A DNA stretch of 64,000 bases from an uncultured Candidatus Melainabacteria bacterium (GCA_934717745.1 CAKUZB010000009.1:1-64000), one strand, 5' to 3'; positions 18,550-27,402 are shown, counted from the first letter of the stretch. Translations and numbers: made by a program. The notes: generated from the letters alone by a model not told the origin.

Positions 18550-18558
18550 GAGAGTTTA

Positions 18559-19473
18559 ATGAACAGAGTCTGTATTTACGCACATTTTGATGAAAAAAAC
18601 ATTATTGATGATTATGTTTTGTTTGCAATTGAAGAAATGAAAAAAGTTTGCAATGAAGTTATATTTGTTTCATGCTGTGATTTGCCACAAAGCGAATTAA
18701 ACAAACTGGATTGTCATAAAATTTCTGAAATTCACAAAGAATATGATTTTGGCTCATATAAAAGAGGTTTTATTTTTGCTAAAAATCATGAATTGCTTGA
18801 ATTTTGTGATGAATTAGTTTTTGTAAACGACAGTTGTTATGGACCTTTTAAGCCTTTGGATAAAATTTTTAATTCAATGGTAGAAAATCCTTGTGATTTT
18901 TGGGGATTAACTAAAAATAAGTATGCCTTTAAAATTGTTAAAAATCGTACAAAAGATTGTTATATTCCACATATTCAGTCTTATTTCTTTGTTTTAAGAC
19001 CTCAGGTTTTTAAATCAAAATGTTTTGAAGATTTTATAACTTCAGTACAAGAAGAAGAAAATAAAAATATAGTAATTGAAAAGTATGAAATAGGCTTAAC
19101 AACAGAATTAGAGGCTGGTGGGTTTGAATGCGATTATGCAATAAAAGATTTTTATAAATATAATAATCCAACCGTTTATAAATGGAGAAAACTTTATAAA
19201 AAATCTGATTTTCCTTATATAAAATGCTCTCTTTTAAGACTGAAAAACTCTTTGCACACGACAGTTGAAGGTTGGGAAAAACTTTTAACGGCTGAACAAG
19301 TTGAAATGATTGAAAAAAACCTTTCATATACTCGTAGAATTAAACCAATGCAACATTTTGCACCAAGATTTTTAAAAGAAATTGTGTTTAATCATTTACC
19401 TAATAAAAAAATGAAATCGAGAATAGTTACAAGGTTTTTGCTTAAAACTATTTTTGCTTTTTTGACAGATTAA
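18559..19473 (+). CDS. Rhamnan synthesis protein F-like glycosyltransferase
   Basis: A protein of about 304 residues related to RgpF (PF05045), enzymes of surface polysaccharide synthesis. Landmarks are RVCIYAHFDEKNIIDDYVL at the start, EYDFGSYKRGF at about 72, FVNDSCYGPFKPLDKIF near 100 and IQSYFFVLRPQVFKS near 142. I start at ATG 18559 (GAGAG 4 bp upstream). The longer reading frame from TTG 18514 would begin inside the structured leader and adds residues the family lacks. It probably adds a deoxyhexose or similar sugar to a cell-wall or lipid-linked glycan. It stands alone on this strand, facing the convergent GT2 gene 9 bp away. Confidence 0.82.
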   Translation: MNRVCIYAHFDEKNIIDDYVLFAIEEMKKVCNEVIFVSCCDLPQSELNKLDCHKISEIHKEYDFGSYKRGFIFAKNHELLEFCDELVFVNDSCYGPFKPLDKIFNSMVENPCDFWGLTKNKYAFKIVKNRTKDCYIPHIQSYFFVLRPQVFKSKCFEDFITSVQEEENKNIVIEKYEIGLTTELEAGGFECDYAIKDFYKYNNPTVYKWRKLYKKSDFPYIKCSLLRLKNSLHTTVEGWEKLLTAEQVEMIEKNLSYTRRIKPMQHFAPRFLKEIVFNHLPNKKMKSRIVTRFLLKTIFAFLTD

Positions 19474-19482
19474 TTGTAATTT

Positions 19483-20340
19483 TTAATCAAAAAGTGGGGA
19501 TTTTTTTGTTTTTAGTCCAAAAAGTTTTTTAATATTTCTGATAAAGCCAATAAAATACACTCTCAAACGGATAAGACACATTTCTAAAAAGCATTTTACG
19601 ATAAAACAAAACAAATCAAACGACGGATTTTTCTTGAAAACATTGATGTAAGCAAGTACATTCACAAGGCAAAAATGACGTTTGTGAGGCTTCTTGATGT
19701 AACTATTTGAATGTATTCTCCAATTTGTAAGTTTTTTAGGCAGGTAATAAAAATCATTTTTAAATGCTAAATTAATGTAAATCCACCAATCTAAAAGCGA
19801 ATCTACCGGTGAGTTTAAAAGATTTTCTGTAAATAATTCTTTTTTTATCATTACTGAAGAAAGAGTTAAAATAGGATTTTTTTTGTCAAAATATTTGAAC
19901 ATATTGCAAGGAAATTGTAATTTTTCAAGTTTTTCTTCTGTTTTTGTAACTTGTTTTTGAACTTCATCAATCCAATCTTTTTCCCCGGTTAAATTAACGG
20001 AATTAAAAATAAAACCAACATTATTAGGGCAGTTTTTAATTCGTTCTTCTAATGTATTTGTGCAAAAGAAATCATCACTTTCTAAAAAGGCAATCCATTC
20101 TCCTTTTGCGTATTTTAATCCTGTTTGAATAGATTTCCTTAATCCTTTGTTTTTATCGTGGCAGATTAATTTTATACGTTTGTCTTCGCAAAAACTTTTA
20201 ATAGTTTCAACAGAATTGTCAGTCGAGGCATCATCAACGATAATAAGTTCCCAGTCTGAAAAAGTTTGATCTTGTACAGATTTTATTGTTTCACAGATGT
20301 ATTCATTGTAGTTATAACTTGTTGTGATGATTGTTATCAT
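19483..20340 (-). CDS. Family 2 glycosyltransferase
   Basis: A 285-residue GT-A fold glycosyltransferase. The N-terminus MITIITTSYNYNEYICETI and VDDASTDNS are the nucleotide-sugar binding part, and FLESDDFF (about 85-92) contains the DxD-type metal motif. A C-terminal hydrophobic stretch (232-265, FVLVNVLAYINVF-like and later) may touch the membrane. AAGAG lies upstream of the ATG. It probably extends a surface glycan together with the convergent RgpF-like gene. Donor and acceptor cannot be assigned from sequence. Confidence 0.87.
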   Translation of the reverse strand: MITIITTSYNYNEYICETIKSVQDQTFSDWELIIVDDASTDNSVETIKSFCEDKRIKLICHDKNKGLRKSIQTGLKYAKGEWIAFLESDDFFCTNTLEERIKNCPNNVGFIFNSVNLTGEKDWIDEVQKQVTKTEEKLEKLQFPCNMFKYFDKKNPILTLSSVMIKKELFTENLLNSPVDSLLDWWIYINLAFKNDFYYLPKKLTNWRIHSNSYIKKPHKRHFCLVNVLAYINVFKKNPSFDLFCFIVKCFLEMCLIRLRVYFIGFIRNIKKLFGLKTKKSPLFD

Positions 20341-20370
20341 GAAAAGTTTCTCTTAATTAGGTTTATATAA

Positions 20371-20400
20371 AAATAAAAACTTCCCGAGGGAAGTTTTATT
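20371..20400 (-). terminator. Terminator downstream of tRNA-Cys
   Basis: On the minus strand, AAAACTTCC-CTCG-GGAAGTTTT (20376-20397) is followed by TATTTTTATA. It sits just past the tRNA 3' end and before the GT2 gene, so it likely ends the tRNA transcript. Confidence 0.7.
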
Positions 20401-20406
20401 AAAAAA

Positions 20407-20478
20407 AGGCGACACCCAGATTCGAACTGGGGGATAAAAGCTTTGCAGGCTTCTGCCTTACCACTTGGCCATGTCGCC
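20407..20478 (-). tRNA. tRNA-Cys (anticodon GCA)
   Basis: Minus-strand cloverleaf. The acceptor stem is GGCGACA/TGTCGCC, the anticodon loop is CTGCAAA in the stem GAAGC/GCTTT, and the T-loop is TTCGAAT. The discriminator base is U, as expected for cysteine. No CCA is encoded, so the nucleotidyltransferase encoded at 42375 would be needed to add it. Confidence 0.95.
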
Positions 20479-20581
20479 ATAAATCATAAGATAATCTTAT
20501 AAAACACATAAAAAAAAGTCAAGTGTCAGGTTGTTTATTGTTCAAATTTTTAGAAAATTATTATTTGTTAAATGTTTGCTT

Positions 20582-20611
20582 TTGAATCTTTTTGTGAAAT
20601 AATTGTACAAT
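20582..20611 (+). promoter_or_regulatory. Probable promoter of the hydrogenase operon
   Basis: TTGAAT (20582-20587) and TACAAT (20606-20611) with an 18-bp spacer, 50 bp before the first hyd gene. The -10 region overlaps an imperfect dyad TTGT...ACAA (20592-20610). The rest of the 321-bp gap between GT2 and hydC holds the tRNA and its terminator. Confidence 0.55.
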
Positions 20612-20661
20612 ACCTGTCAATAGGTTAACCACGTAGTTTTTATTAAATAAAGGAGAGGTTA

Positions 20662-21156
20662 ATGACCGGAAGTCAATCAAAAATCGATTTTTCAAAATTA
20701 GATGAAATCATCGCTCAATATGACGGCAAAAAGTCTAACTTAATTGCGATTTTGCAAAAAGTTCAAGAAGTTTATCGTTACTTACCGGAAGATGCAATGA
20801 TTTACATTGGAACAAAAATGGAAGGGTTATCACCAGCAACCGTATTTGGTGTTGCCACTTTCTATGCTCAATTTTCATTAGAGCCAAAAGGTAAATATGA
20901 AATTAAATGTTGCGACGGTACTGCTTGCCACGTAAGAGGTTCAATGCCGGTATTAAATGCTATTCATTCAAAATTGAATTTAAAAAATGGAAAAACAACA
21001 ACAGAAGATGGTTTGTTTTCTCTTGAAATTGTAAGTTGCTTAGGTGCTTGCGGTTTAGCCCCTGTTGTAGTTATAAATGAAAAGGTTTATCCTCAAATGA
21101 CATCTGATGCTATAAACATAGTTTTGGACACAATTATCGGGGAGGAAAATAAATAA
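20662..21156 (+). CDS. hydC: [FeFe] hydrogenase subunit HydC (NuoE-like, 24 kDa)
   Basis: A 164-residue thioredoxin-fold ferredoxin of the NuoE family. The [2Fe-2S] ligands are in CDGTACHVRGS (about 91-100) and SCLGACGLAP (about 132-141). It pairs with the NuoF-like subunit encoded next, whose start overlaps its stop. The three genes together match the trimeric HydABC hydrogenase, which in anaerobes couples NADH and reduced ferredoxin to H2 (electron bifurcation or its reverse). A good AAAGGAGAGG ribosome site lies before the ATG. It could also be called nuoE, but no other Nuo subunits are present. Confidence 0.93.
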   Translation: MTGSQSKIDFSKLDEIIAQYDGKKSNLIAILQKVQEVYRYLPEDAMIYIGTKMEGLSPATVFGVATFYAQFSLEPKGKYEIKCCDGTACHVRGSMPVLNAIHSKLNLKNGKTTTEDGLFSLEIVSCLGACGLAPVVVINEKVYPQMTSDAINIVLDTIIGEENK

Positions 21157-23009
21157 TGAAATTAAATATAGACATTAAAAAAGAACAAGAAATTGCTCAA
21201 GAAGATATTAAAAAACAAGGTTGCAGAGTTTTAGTTTGTGGCGGTACAGGTTGTGTTGCAAATGGCTCTATGAGCGTAATGGATAAATTTAGAGAATTAG
21301 GTGCAGATGTTTCTGTTGCTACTTCTTATGATAAATTAACAGTAATTCCAACAGGTTGTCATGGTTTTTGTGAACAAGGTGTTTTGGTTTTACTTCCTGA
21401 TTTGCACACTGCTTACGTAAAGGTAAAAGTCGAAGATGTTGAAGAAATTTACAATTCTCACATTGTTGGCGGAAAACCTGTTGAAAGGCTTTTATATGTT
21501 GATCCGGCAACAAAACAATCAGTTCAAAGACCGGAAGAAATCAACTTCTATGCAAAACAAACTCGTACAGCATTGAAAAATTGCGGTCATATTAATGCTG
21601 AATCGATTGATGAAGCAATTGCAGTCGGAACTTATGAAGCATTGGCAAAAGTTTTGTCAGAAGAAGACCAAGAAGCCGTAATTAAAGAAATTGAAGATTC
21701 AGGCTTAAGAGGCAGAGGTGGCGGAGGCTTCCAGACCGGTAGAAAGTGGAGAAGTGTTTATCAGCATCGTGGCGGAAAATCTTACGTAATTTGTAATGGT
21801 GATGAGGGCGACCCTGGTGCATTTATGGATAGATCTGTAATGGAAGGCGACCCGCATAAATTATTAGAAGGTATGGCTGTTGCTGCATTTGCTATTGGTG
21901 CAGACGAGGGTTATATCTATGTTCGTGCAGAATATCCTCTTGCGATTAAACGTTTGAGAAAAGCGATTGCAGATGCTGAAGAACGTCATTATTTAGGTAA
22001 AAATATTATGGGAACTGATTTCTCATTCGAAATTCATATTAAAGAAGGTGCAGGTGCATTTGTTTGCGGTGAATCTTCTGCATTAATCGCTTCAATTGAG
22101 GGTGAAAGAGGTATGCCAAGACCTAAAAATATTCACATGGCTGAATGTGGTTTGTTTAAACGACCAACCCTTTTGAATAACGTTGAAACATTTGCAAATG
22201 TACCTTTAATTATTACAAAAGGTGCAAAATGGTTTAGTTCAATGGGTACAGAAACTTCAAAAGGAACAAAAACTTTTGCTTTAACAGGTGAAGTTAACAA
22301 TACAGGTTTGATTGAAGTTCCTATGGATACAACATTAAGACAAATCGTATTTGACCTTGGTGGCGGTATCAGAAACGGTAAAAAATTCAAAGCAGTTCAA
22401 ATTGGTGGCCCATCAGGCGGTTGTTTAACAGAAGAACATTTAGATATGGCAATGGATTATGACCAACTTACAAAAGTTGGAGCAATGGTAGGCTCCGGAG
22501 GTTTGGTTGTAATGAACGAAGATACTTGTATTGTTGAAGTTGCACGTTTCTTTATGAACTTTACACAACACGAATCTTGCGGAAAATGTACACCTTGTCG
22601 TGAGGGTACAAAACAAATGTTGAGAATCCTTGAAAAAATTGTTAAAGGCGAAGGTACAATGGAAGATTTGGACACGCTAGAAGAATTGGGACAAGTTATT
22701 AAAGAGGGTTCTTTGTGTGGTTTGGGTAAATCTGCACCAAATCCTGTTCTTTCAACATTGAGATATTTTAGAGATGAATATATTGCTCATATTAAAGACA
22801 AAAAATGTCCTGCCGGTGTTTGCAAGGCTCTTAAATCTTATACAATCGATGCAGAAAAATGTAAAGGTTGTACAAAATGTGCAAGAAATTGTCCGGTTGG
22901 TGCTATTGAGGGTGAAGTTAAACAAGCACATAAAATTGATCAAGCAAAATGTATTAAATGTGGTGCTTGTGCATCAAATTGCCCATTCAAAGCAATCGTT
23001 TTAAATTAG
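21156..23009 (+). CDS. hydB: [FeFe] hydrogenase subunit HydB (NuoF-like flavoprotein)
   Basis: A 617-residue subunit that oxidises or reduces NAD(H) through FMN. It has an N-terminal thioredoxin-like [2Fe-2S] domain (CGGTGC near 28, PTGCHGFCEQG near 68). The NuoF core follows, with RGRGGGGFQTGRKW (NADH/FMN loop, about 185) and CNGDEGDPGAFMD. ESCGKCTPCREG (about 470) holds a [4Fe-4S] cluster. A C-terminal 2x[4Fe-4S] ferredoxin domain has CKGCTKCARNCPVGAI and CIKCGACASNCPFKAI. These extra domains distinguish HydB from respiratory NuoF. The start shares a base with the hydC stop. Confidence 0.94.
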   Translation: MKLNIDIKKEQEIAQEDIKKQGCRVLVCGGTGCVANGSMSVMDKFRELGADVSVATSYDKLTVIPTGCHGFCEQGVLVLLPDLHTAYVKVKVEDVEEIYNSHIVGGKPVERLLYVDPATKQSVQRPEEINFYAKQTRTALKNCGHINAESIDEAIAVGTYEALAKVLSEEDQEAVIKEIEDSGLRGRGGGGFQTGRKWRSVYQHRGGKSYVICNGDEGDPGAFMDRSVMEGDPHKLLEGMAVAAFAIGADEGYIYVRAEYPLAIKRLRKAIADAEERHYLGKNIMGTDFSFEIHIKEGAGAFVCGESSALIASIEGERGMPRPKNIHMAECGLFKRPTLLNNVETFANVPLIITKGAKWFSSMGTETSKGTKTFALTGEVNNTGLIEVPMDTTLRQIVFDLGGGIRNGKKFKAVQIGGPSGGCLTEEHLDMAMDYDQLTKVGAMVGSGGLVVMNEDTCIVEVARFFMNFTQHESCGKCTPCREGTKQMLRILEKIVKGEGTMEDLDTLEELGQVIKEGSLCGLGKSAPNPVLSTLRYFRDEYIAHIKDKKCPAGVCKALKSYTIDAEKCKGCTKCARNCPVGAIEGEVKQAHKIDQAKCIKCGACASNCPFKAIVLN

Positions 23010-23031
23010 TTTAAGTATAAGGATAAAATCA

Positions 23032-24795
23032 ATGAGTGATAAAAAAACATTATTTATAAATAATCAAGAAGTTGAATTTACAGATGAAAAAACGGTGTTA
23101 GAAGTAATCCGCAACAATGGTTTCAACGTACCAACATTTTGTGATAGACCTGAATTAAGCCAATTCGGTGCATGCAGAATGTGTGTTGTAGAGCAAGAGG
23201 GTAGAGGTATTCAAGCCTCTTGTACAATGCCACCAAGAGCAGGTATTAAAATCTTTACTCATTCTGCAAAAGTTAGAAAAATCAGAAAAACAATTTTGGA
23301 ATTATTATTGGCAAATCATGATAGAGAATGTACTACTTGCGAAAAATCAGGTAATTGTGATTTGCAAAAATATGCAGAAGAATATGGTGTAAGAAGTATT
23401 AAATATCCGACTTTGAAAAAAGAGGACATGTTAGAAATTGATAGTTCTAATCCATCGCTTGTTAGAGATCCAAATAAATGTATTCTTTGTGGTGCTTGCG
23501 TTAGAGCGTGTAAAGAATTTCAAGGTCATGCAGTTTTAGGTTTTGCAAATAGAGGTTCAAAGACAGTTGTACAACCTATGAATGGAAGAAGTTTAGCATC
23601 AGTTGACTGTGTATTCTGCGGTCAATGTCAAGCAGTTTGCCCAACAGGTGCTTTAACAATTAAATCCGATGTAGATGCAGTATGGAACGAAATTAACAAT
23701 AAAGACAAAAAAGTTGTTGTTCAAGTCGCACCTGCTGTTCGTGTTGCAATCGGTGAAATGTTTGGTTTGAATGCAGGTGAAAATTCTATTGGTAAAATCT
23801 ATTCAGCATTAAGAAAAATCGGTTTTGATTTAATTTTTGACACAAATTTCTCTGCTGATTTAACAATTGTTGAAGAAGCAACAGAATTTCTTGACAGATT
23901 AAACAATGGCGGTAAGTTGCCACTATTTACATCTTGCTGTCCGGCATGGGTAAGATATTTAGAAACTCAACACCCTGAAATGTTGCAACATTTATCTTCT
24001 TGCAAATCTCCGCAAGGAATGATGTCTGCAATTGTTCAAGAATTATTGCCAAAATATTATGAAGAATATACAAAAGAAAATACGGTAGTTGTTTCAATTA
24101 TGCCTTGTACTGCTAAAAAATACGAAGCAAAACGAGGACAATTAAGACGTAATGATAAATTTGAAACAGATTATGTATTAACAACTCAGGAATTTGGCAG
24201 AATGATTAAAGAAGCCGGAATTGACTTCAAAAAATTAAAAGATGAAAAAGCAGATTCTCCATTCGGTGAATACACAGGTGCCGGCACAATTTTTGGTGCA
24301 TCTGGTGGTGTTGCGGAAGCAGCGGCAAGAACTGCATATTACTATGTAACCGGCGAAAACATTTCAAGTGATGACATTACACAAATGCGTGGTGTTGATG
24401 AAAATTCTCGTTCAAAAACAGTTGAACTTGATATTAAAGGTACAAAAGTTGTTGTAAGAGTTGTTTCAACTTTAGTTGAAGCCGAAAAAGCAATTCAGGA
24501 GATTAAAAATGGCACAGCAAACTTCCAATTATTAGAGGTTATGGCATGCCCTGGAGGTTGCGTAAATGGTGGTGGACAACCAAGAAGTTGTGAAGACGTT
24601 AAAGTTAAACAAGAACGTGCAGAGGGCTTATATGCAGAAGATAAAACTTCTGAATTAAGACACTCACATGAAAATCCTGACGTAATAAGACTTTATAAAG
24701 AAAACTTAGAAAAAGCGGGTTCTCATAAAGCACATGAATTATTGCATACAACTTATCAAGATATGCAAAAAGGTTCATATAAAGACTTGAAATAG
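23032..24795 (+). CDS. hydA: [FeFe] hydrogenase catalytic subunit HydA
   Basis: A 587-residue cytoplasmic hydrogenase making or using H2. In order it carries an N-terminal [2Fe-2S] plant-type domain (FGACRMC) and a His-Cys [4Fe-4S] site (HDRECTTCEKSGNC, about 97-110). Two [4Fe-4S] clusters follow (CILCGACVRACKE, CVFCGQCQAVCP), then the H-cluster domain. All three H-cluster motifs are intact: TSCCPAW at 300-306, MPCTAKKYE from 357 and MACPGGCVNGGGQP from 504. The expected ligands are C303, C359, C506 and C510, with C302 as the proton-relay cysteine. The small-subunit tail is present. Maturation genes hydEFG are not in this window. The last gene of the operon, followed by a strong terminator. 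Confidence 0.97.
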   Translation: MSDKKTLFINNQEVEFTDEKTVLEVIRNNGFNVPTFCDRPELSQFGACRMCVVEQEGRGIQASCTMPPRAGIKIFTHSAKVRKIRKTILELLLANHDRECTTCEKSGNCDLQKYAEEYGVRSIKYPTLKKEDMLEIDSSNPSLVRDPNKCILCGACVRACKEFQGHAVLGFANRGSKTVVQPMNGRSLASVDCVFCGQCQAVCPTGALTIKSDVDAVWNEINNKDKKVVVQVAPAVRVAIGEMFGLNAGENSIGKIYSALRKIGFDLIFDTNFSADLTIVEEATEFLDRLNNGGKLPLFTSCCPAWVRYLETQHPEMLQHLSSCKSPQGMMSAIVQELLPKYYEEYTKENTVVVSIMPCTAKKYEAKRGQLRRNDKFETDYVLTTQEFGRMIKEAGIDFKKLKDEKADSPFGEYTGAGTIFGASGGVAEAAARTAYYYVTGENISSDDITQMRGVDENSRSKTVELDIKGTKVVVRVVSTLVEAEKAIQEIKNGTANFQLLEVMACPGGCVNGGGQPRSCEDVKVKQERAEGLYAEDKTSELRHSHENPDVIRLYKENLEKAGSHKAHELLHTTYQDMQKGSYKDLK

Positions 24796-24813
24796 TTAAA
24801 ATGTATAATATTT

Positions 24814-24850
24814 GGGCGACACCGGTTTAAAATGGTGTCGCCCTTTATTT
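24814..24850 (+). terminator. Terminator of the hydrogenase operon
   Basis: Perfect 10-bp stem GGGCGACACC/GGTGTCGCCC (24814-24823, 24834-24843) followed by TTTATTTTTAT. Confidence 0.92.
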
Positions 24851-24888
24851 TTATAAATAAATGTCTATAATTAACTTTATTAAACCAG

Positions 24889-24916
24889 TTGACAAGATTT
24901 TTTGATATAATAGAAT
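24889..24916 (+). promoter_or_regulatory. Promoter of tuf
   Basis: Consensus TTGACA (24889-24894) with TAGAAT (24911-24916) at 16 bp. A second TATAAT at 24906 is too close to this -35 but could use another. A 64-nt leader ending in AAAGGAG follows. Confidence 0.6.
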
Positions 24917-24980
24917 AGAATTACAACTTAGTATTACAATAAGTTAGTTTAGTAATAAGTAAAAAAAGGAGACCACTAAA

Positions 24981-26189
24981 ATGGCACGCGAAAAGTACGA
25001 AAGAACCAAACCGCACGTTAACGTTGGTACTATTGGGCACGTAGACCATGGTAAAACAACTTTAACAGCAGCAATCACTGCAACATTGGCTGCAGCAGGA
25101 CAAGCAGAATTGAAAAAATTTGATGAAATTGATGCTGCTCCAGAAGAAAGAGCAAGAGGTATTACTATCTCTACTGCTCACGTAGAATACGAAACAGCAA
25201 CTAGACACTATGCTCACGTTGACTGCCCAGGCCACGCCGACTACGTTAAAAACATGATTACAGGTGCTGCTCAAATGGACGGTGCAATTCTTGTAGTTGC
25301 AGCAACAGACGGTGCAATGCCTCAAACTCGTGAACACATCTTACTTGCTAGACAAGTTGGTGTTCCAAACTTAGTAGTATTCTTAAATAAATGTGATATG
25401 GTTGATGACCCAGAATTATTAGAATTAGTTGAAATGGAAGTTAGAGAACTTCTTTCTTCATACGAATTCGATGGTGATAACATTCCATTCATCCACGGTT
25501 CTGCTTTAAAAGCATTAGAAGCAGTTCAAGCAAATCCATCAATTAAACGTGGTGAAGATAAATGGGTTGATAAAATTTGGGAATTAATGGATGCATTAGA
25601 TACATACTTCCCAGAACCTGTTCGTGATTTAGACAAACCATTCTTGATGCCAGTTGAAGACGTATTCTCTATCACAGGTCGTGGTACAGTTGCTACTGGT
25701 AGAGTAGAACGTGGTATTGTTAAAGTTGGTGATGAAGTTGAAATCGTTGGTTTAGGCGAAACTAAAAAAACAACTGTAACAGGTGTTGAAATGTTCAGAA
25801 AATCTCTTGATCAAGGTCAAGCAGGTGATAACGTTGGTGCTTTGTTAAGAGGTGTTGATAAAACTGATATTCAACGTGGTCAAGTATTGGCAAAACCTGG
25901 TTCAATCCACCCACATACTAAATTCACAGCAAACGTTTACGTTTTAACAAAAGATGAAGGTGGTCGTCATACACCATTCTTCCCTGGTTACAGACCTCAA
26001 TTCTACATCAGAACAACTGACGTAACTGGTTCAATCCAATTCGAAGGCGAAATGGTAATGCCTGGTGATAACGTTGTAATGAACGTTGAACTTATCGCTC
26101 CAGTAGCAATCGAAGAAGGTATGAGATTCGCTATCCGTGAAGGCGGTAGAACAGTTGGTGCTGGTGTTGTTGACAAAATTACTGAATAG
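24981..26189 (+). CDS. tuf: Translation elongation factor Tu
   Basis: A 402-residue GTPase that brings aminoacyl-tRNA to the ribosome. GHVDHGKTTL (P-loop, about 19-28), the effector region ERARGITISTAHVEYET, DCPGHADYV and NKCDMVDD are all standard, followed by the two beta-barrel domains ending in VGAGVVDKITE. AAAGGAG lies upstream of the ATG. It is transcribed alone here, with its own promoter and terminator, not in the usual str operon with fusA. Confidence 0.99.
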   Translation: MAREKYERTKPHVNVGTIGHVDHGKTTLTAAITATLAAAGQAELKKFDEIDAAPEERARGITISTAHVEYETATRHYAHVDCPGHADYVKNMITGAAQMDGAILVVAATDGAMPQTREHILLARQVGVPNLVVFLNKCDMVDDPELLELVEMEVRELLSSYEFDGDNIPFIHGSALKALEAVQANPSIKRGEDKWVDKIWELMDALDTYFPEPVRDLDKPFLMPVEDVFSITGRGTVATGRVERGIVKVGDEVEIVGLGETKKTTVTGVEMFRKSLDQGQAGDNVGALLRGVDKTDIQRGQVLAKPGSIHPHTKFTANVYVLTKDEGGRHTPFFPGYRPQFYIRTTDVTGSIQFEGEMVMPGDNVVMNVELIAPVAIEEGMRFAIREGGRTVGAGVVDKITE

Positions 26190-26210
26190 TAAATTGTAAA
26201 CAATATAAAT

Positions 26211-26250
26211 AAAAAGAGTCTATCGAAAGGTAGGCTCTTTTATTTTTTTT
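26211..26250 (+). terminator. Terminator of tuf
   Basis: Stem AAAAGAGTCTA/TAGGCTCTTTT (one G-U pair) around an 8-nt loop, then a long T run. Confidence 0.88.
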
Positions 26251-26262
26251 TAGTAAAATGTG

Positions 26263-26271
26263 TGTTATAAT
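26263..26271 (+). promoter_or_regulatory. Extended -10 promoter element for the TPR gene
   Basis: TGTTATAAT, a full consensus -10 with the upstream TG dinucleotide, 31 bp before the ATG at 26302. No clear -35 is visible, which fits extended -10 promoters. Confidence 0.45.
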
Positions 26272-26301
26272 ATAAAAAAATAATATAACTGGTATTAAAT
26301 T

Positions 26302-27096
26302 ATGGACGCAAAAGAAAAAGACGAAAAAATAGTTGCATATTTAACTAAAATTGTTCAAGATTTGGGTGAAAAAAAATACGACTCAATTATTGTAACAATA
26401 AAAGAACTTTTAGAAATTGATGAAAAAGCCGATTATTACGGAATTATAGGTTTGGCTGAATTTAAGTTAGGTTATTATGATGATGCAATATCTCATTTGA
26501 ACAGAGCAATTGAACTTTCTCCAAGAGCCGACTATTATTGCAACTTAGGTATGTCGAAAGAAGCAATAAATGATAAACAAGGGGCTTTAGAGGCTTACAA
26601 ATGTGCGGTTGAACTTAATCCAAGTGCGGTAAGTTATAGTAGCCTTGCTGCGGTTAAGTACGATTTATGTCAATATTTAGATGCAATAAAAGATTATACA
26701 AAAGCGATAGAATTAGACCCAAATGAAGATACGTATTGGGGAATGCGAGGCTTAACAAAAGTCCGCATGGGAATGGGTATTGATGCTATTGGTGATTACG
26801 AAAAAGCAATTGAAATTAATTCGAATGAAATTGAATATTATTATCGTTTAGCAAATATATACTTAGAGAAAAAAGAATATGAAAAAGCATCAACTTATTA
26901 CGATAAAGTTATTGAATTTTGTAACCAAAACGGTGGTGATATTTTAGATGCTGTTGGTGTTTCTTATATTGTAAAATGTTATTTAAGATACGCAAGAATT
27001 AAAGTTGTACAAGGTGATTTTAAAACCGCACAAGAAATGCTTGCTATTGCAATTAAAAAAGACCCAAAACTTGATGTAGATAATGCTGGTGATTAG
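26302..27096 (+). CDS. TPR repeat protein, soluble
   Basis: A 264-residue protein made almost entirely of TPR units (for example DAISHLNRAIELSPRADYY and DAIKDYTKAIELDPNEDTYW, with the W/Y/G/A/P spacing of about 34 residues). It has no signal peptide or membrane helix, so it should be a cytoplasmic scaffold or adaptor. The partner is unknown. It is a single gene between the tuf terminator and a strong bidirectional terminator shared with the convergent small protein. Confidence 0.88.
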   Translation: MDAKEKDEKIVAYLTKIVQDLGEKKYDSIIVTIKELLEIDEKADYYGIIGLAEFKLGYYDDAISHLNRAIELSPRADYYCNLGMSKEAINDKQGALEAYKCAVELNPSAVSYSSLAAVKYDLCQYLDAIKDYTKAIELDPNEDTYWGMRGLTKVRMGMGIDAIGDYEKAIEINSNEIEYYYRLANIYLEKKEYEKASTYYDKVIEFCNQNGGDILDAVGVSYIVKCYLRYARIKVVQGDFKTAQEMLAIAIKKDPKLDVDNAGD

Positions 27097-27120
27097 TGGT
27101 TAATGTTTAAAACTGTTTAA

Positions 27121-27159
27121 GACGCAAAAAAGGTCGGATTTTCCGACCTTTTTTGCGTT
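27121..27159. terminator. Bidirectional terminator
   Basis: An 18-bp stem (GACGCAAAAAAGGTCGGA with TCCGACCTTTTTTGCGTT, one G-U pair) around a TTT loop. It has A and T tracts on both arms, so it can stop transcripts from both sides. Confidence 0.9.
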
Positions 27160-27177
27160 ATTTGTTTAAAATTTTTA

Positions 27178-27402
27178 TTATGCAATACCGATTTGACGCA
27201 TAGGCATTGCTTTTTTACCCATTTGTGCTGCACTTGTTTGGTGTTCTCCGTCTTTGATACCTAAACCAACGTAAGCATTGTCCATTGAGAATGGGTTGCC
27301 ACCGTCAGCACCTGCTTTTTTAACAGCAGATACAGGTTGGAAAGGGTTTACACCGTTAATACCTTTTAATTTAAATGGATTGTTAATTGTTGTAAATTCC
27401 AA
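27178..27402 (-). CDS. Small NPF-repeat protein of unknown function
   Basis: A 74-residue Gly/Asn-rich protein. It opens with MEFTTINNPFKLKG and repeats the tripeptide NPF three times (about 8, 19 and 36). No membrane segment, signal peptide or catalytic motif is visible. I accept it as real because it has its own terminator, an AAAGGA ribosome site 9 bp before the start and a sensible hydropathy. The start codon is TTG at 27402. NPF tripeptides also end the unknown protein at 43883, and the opening residues match several other unknown proteins in this window (see findings). Confidence 0.65.
   Translation of the reverse strand: MEFTTINNPFKLKGINGVNPFQPVSAVKKAGADGGNPFSMDNAYVGLGIKDGEHQTSAAQMGKKAMPMRQIGIA

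Noticed and set aside
18514..18558. TTG start giving 15 extra residues on the RgpF-like protein
   Set aside because: It lies inside the structured leader, has no ribosome site and adds residues the family lacks. ATG 18559 is better.
20592..20610. Possible Rex (NADH-sensing) operator over the hydrogenase -10
   Set aside because: The dyad TTGT...ACAA spans 19 bp, not the usual 18 (TTGTGAA-N4-TTCACAA), and the right half-site is poor. It may be real but cannot be supported by eye.
20662..24795. Complex I (Nuo) operon
   Set aside because: Only NuoE- and NuoF-like subunits occur, and the third gene has full H-cluster motifs, so this is a trimeric hydrogenase.
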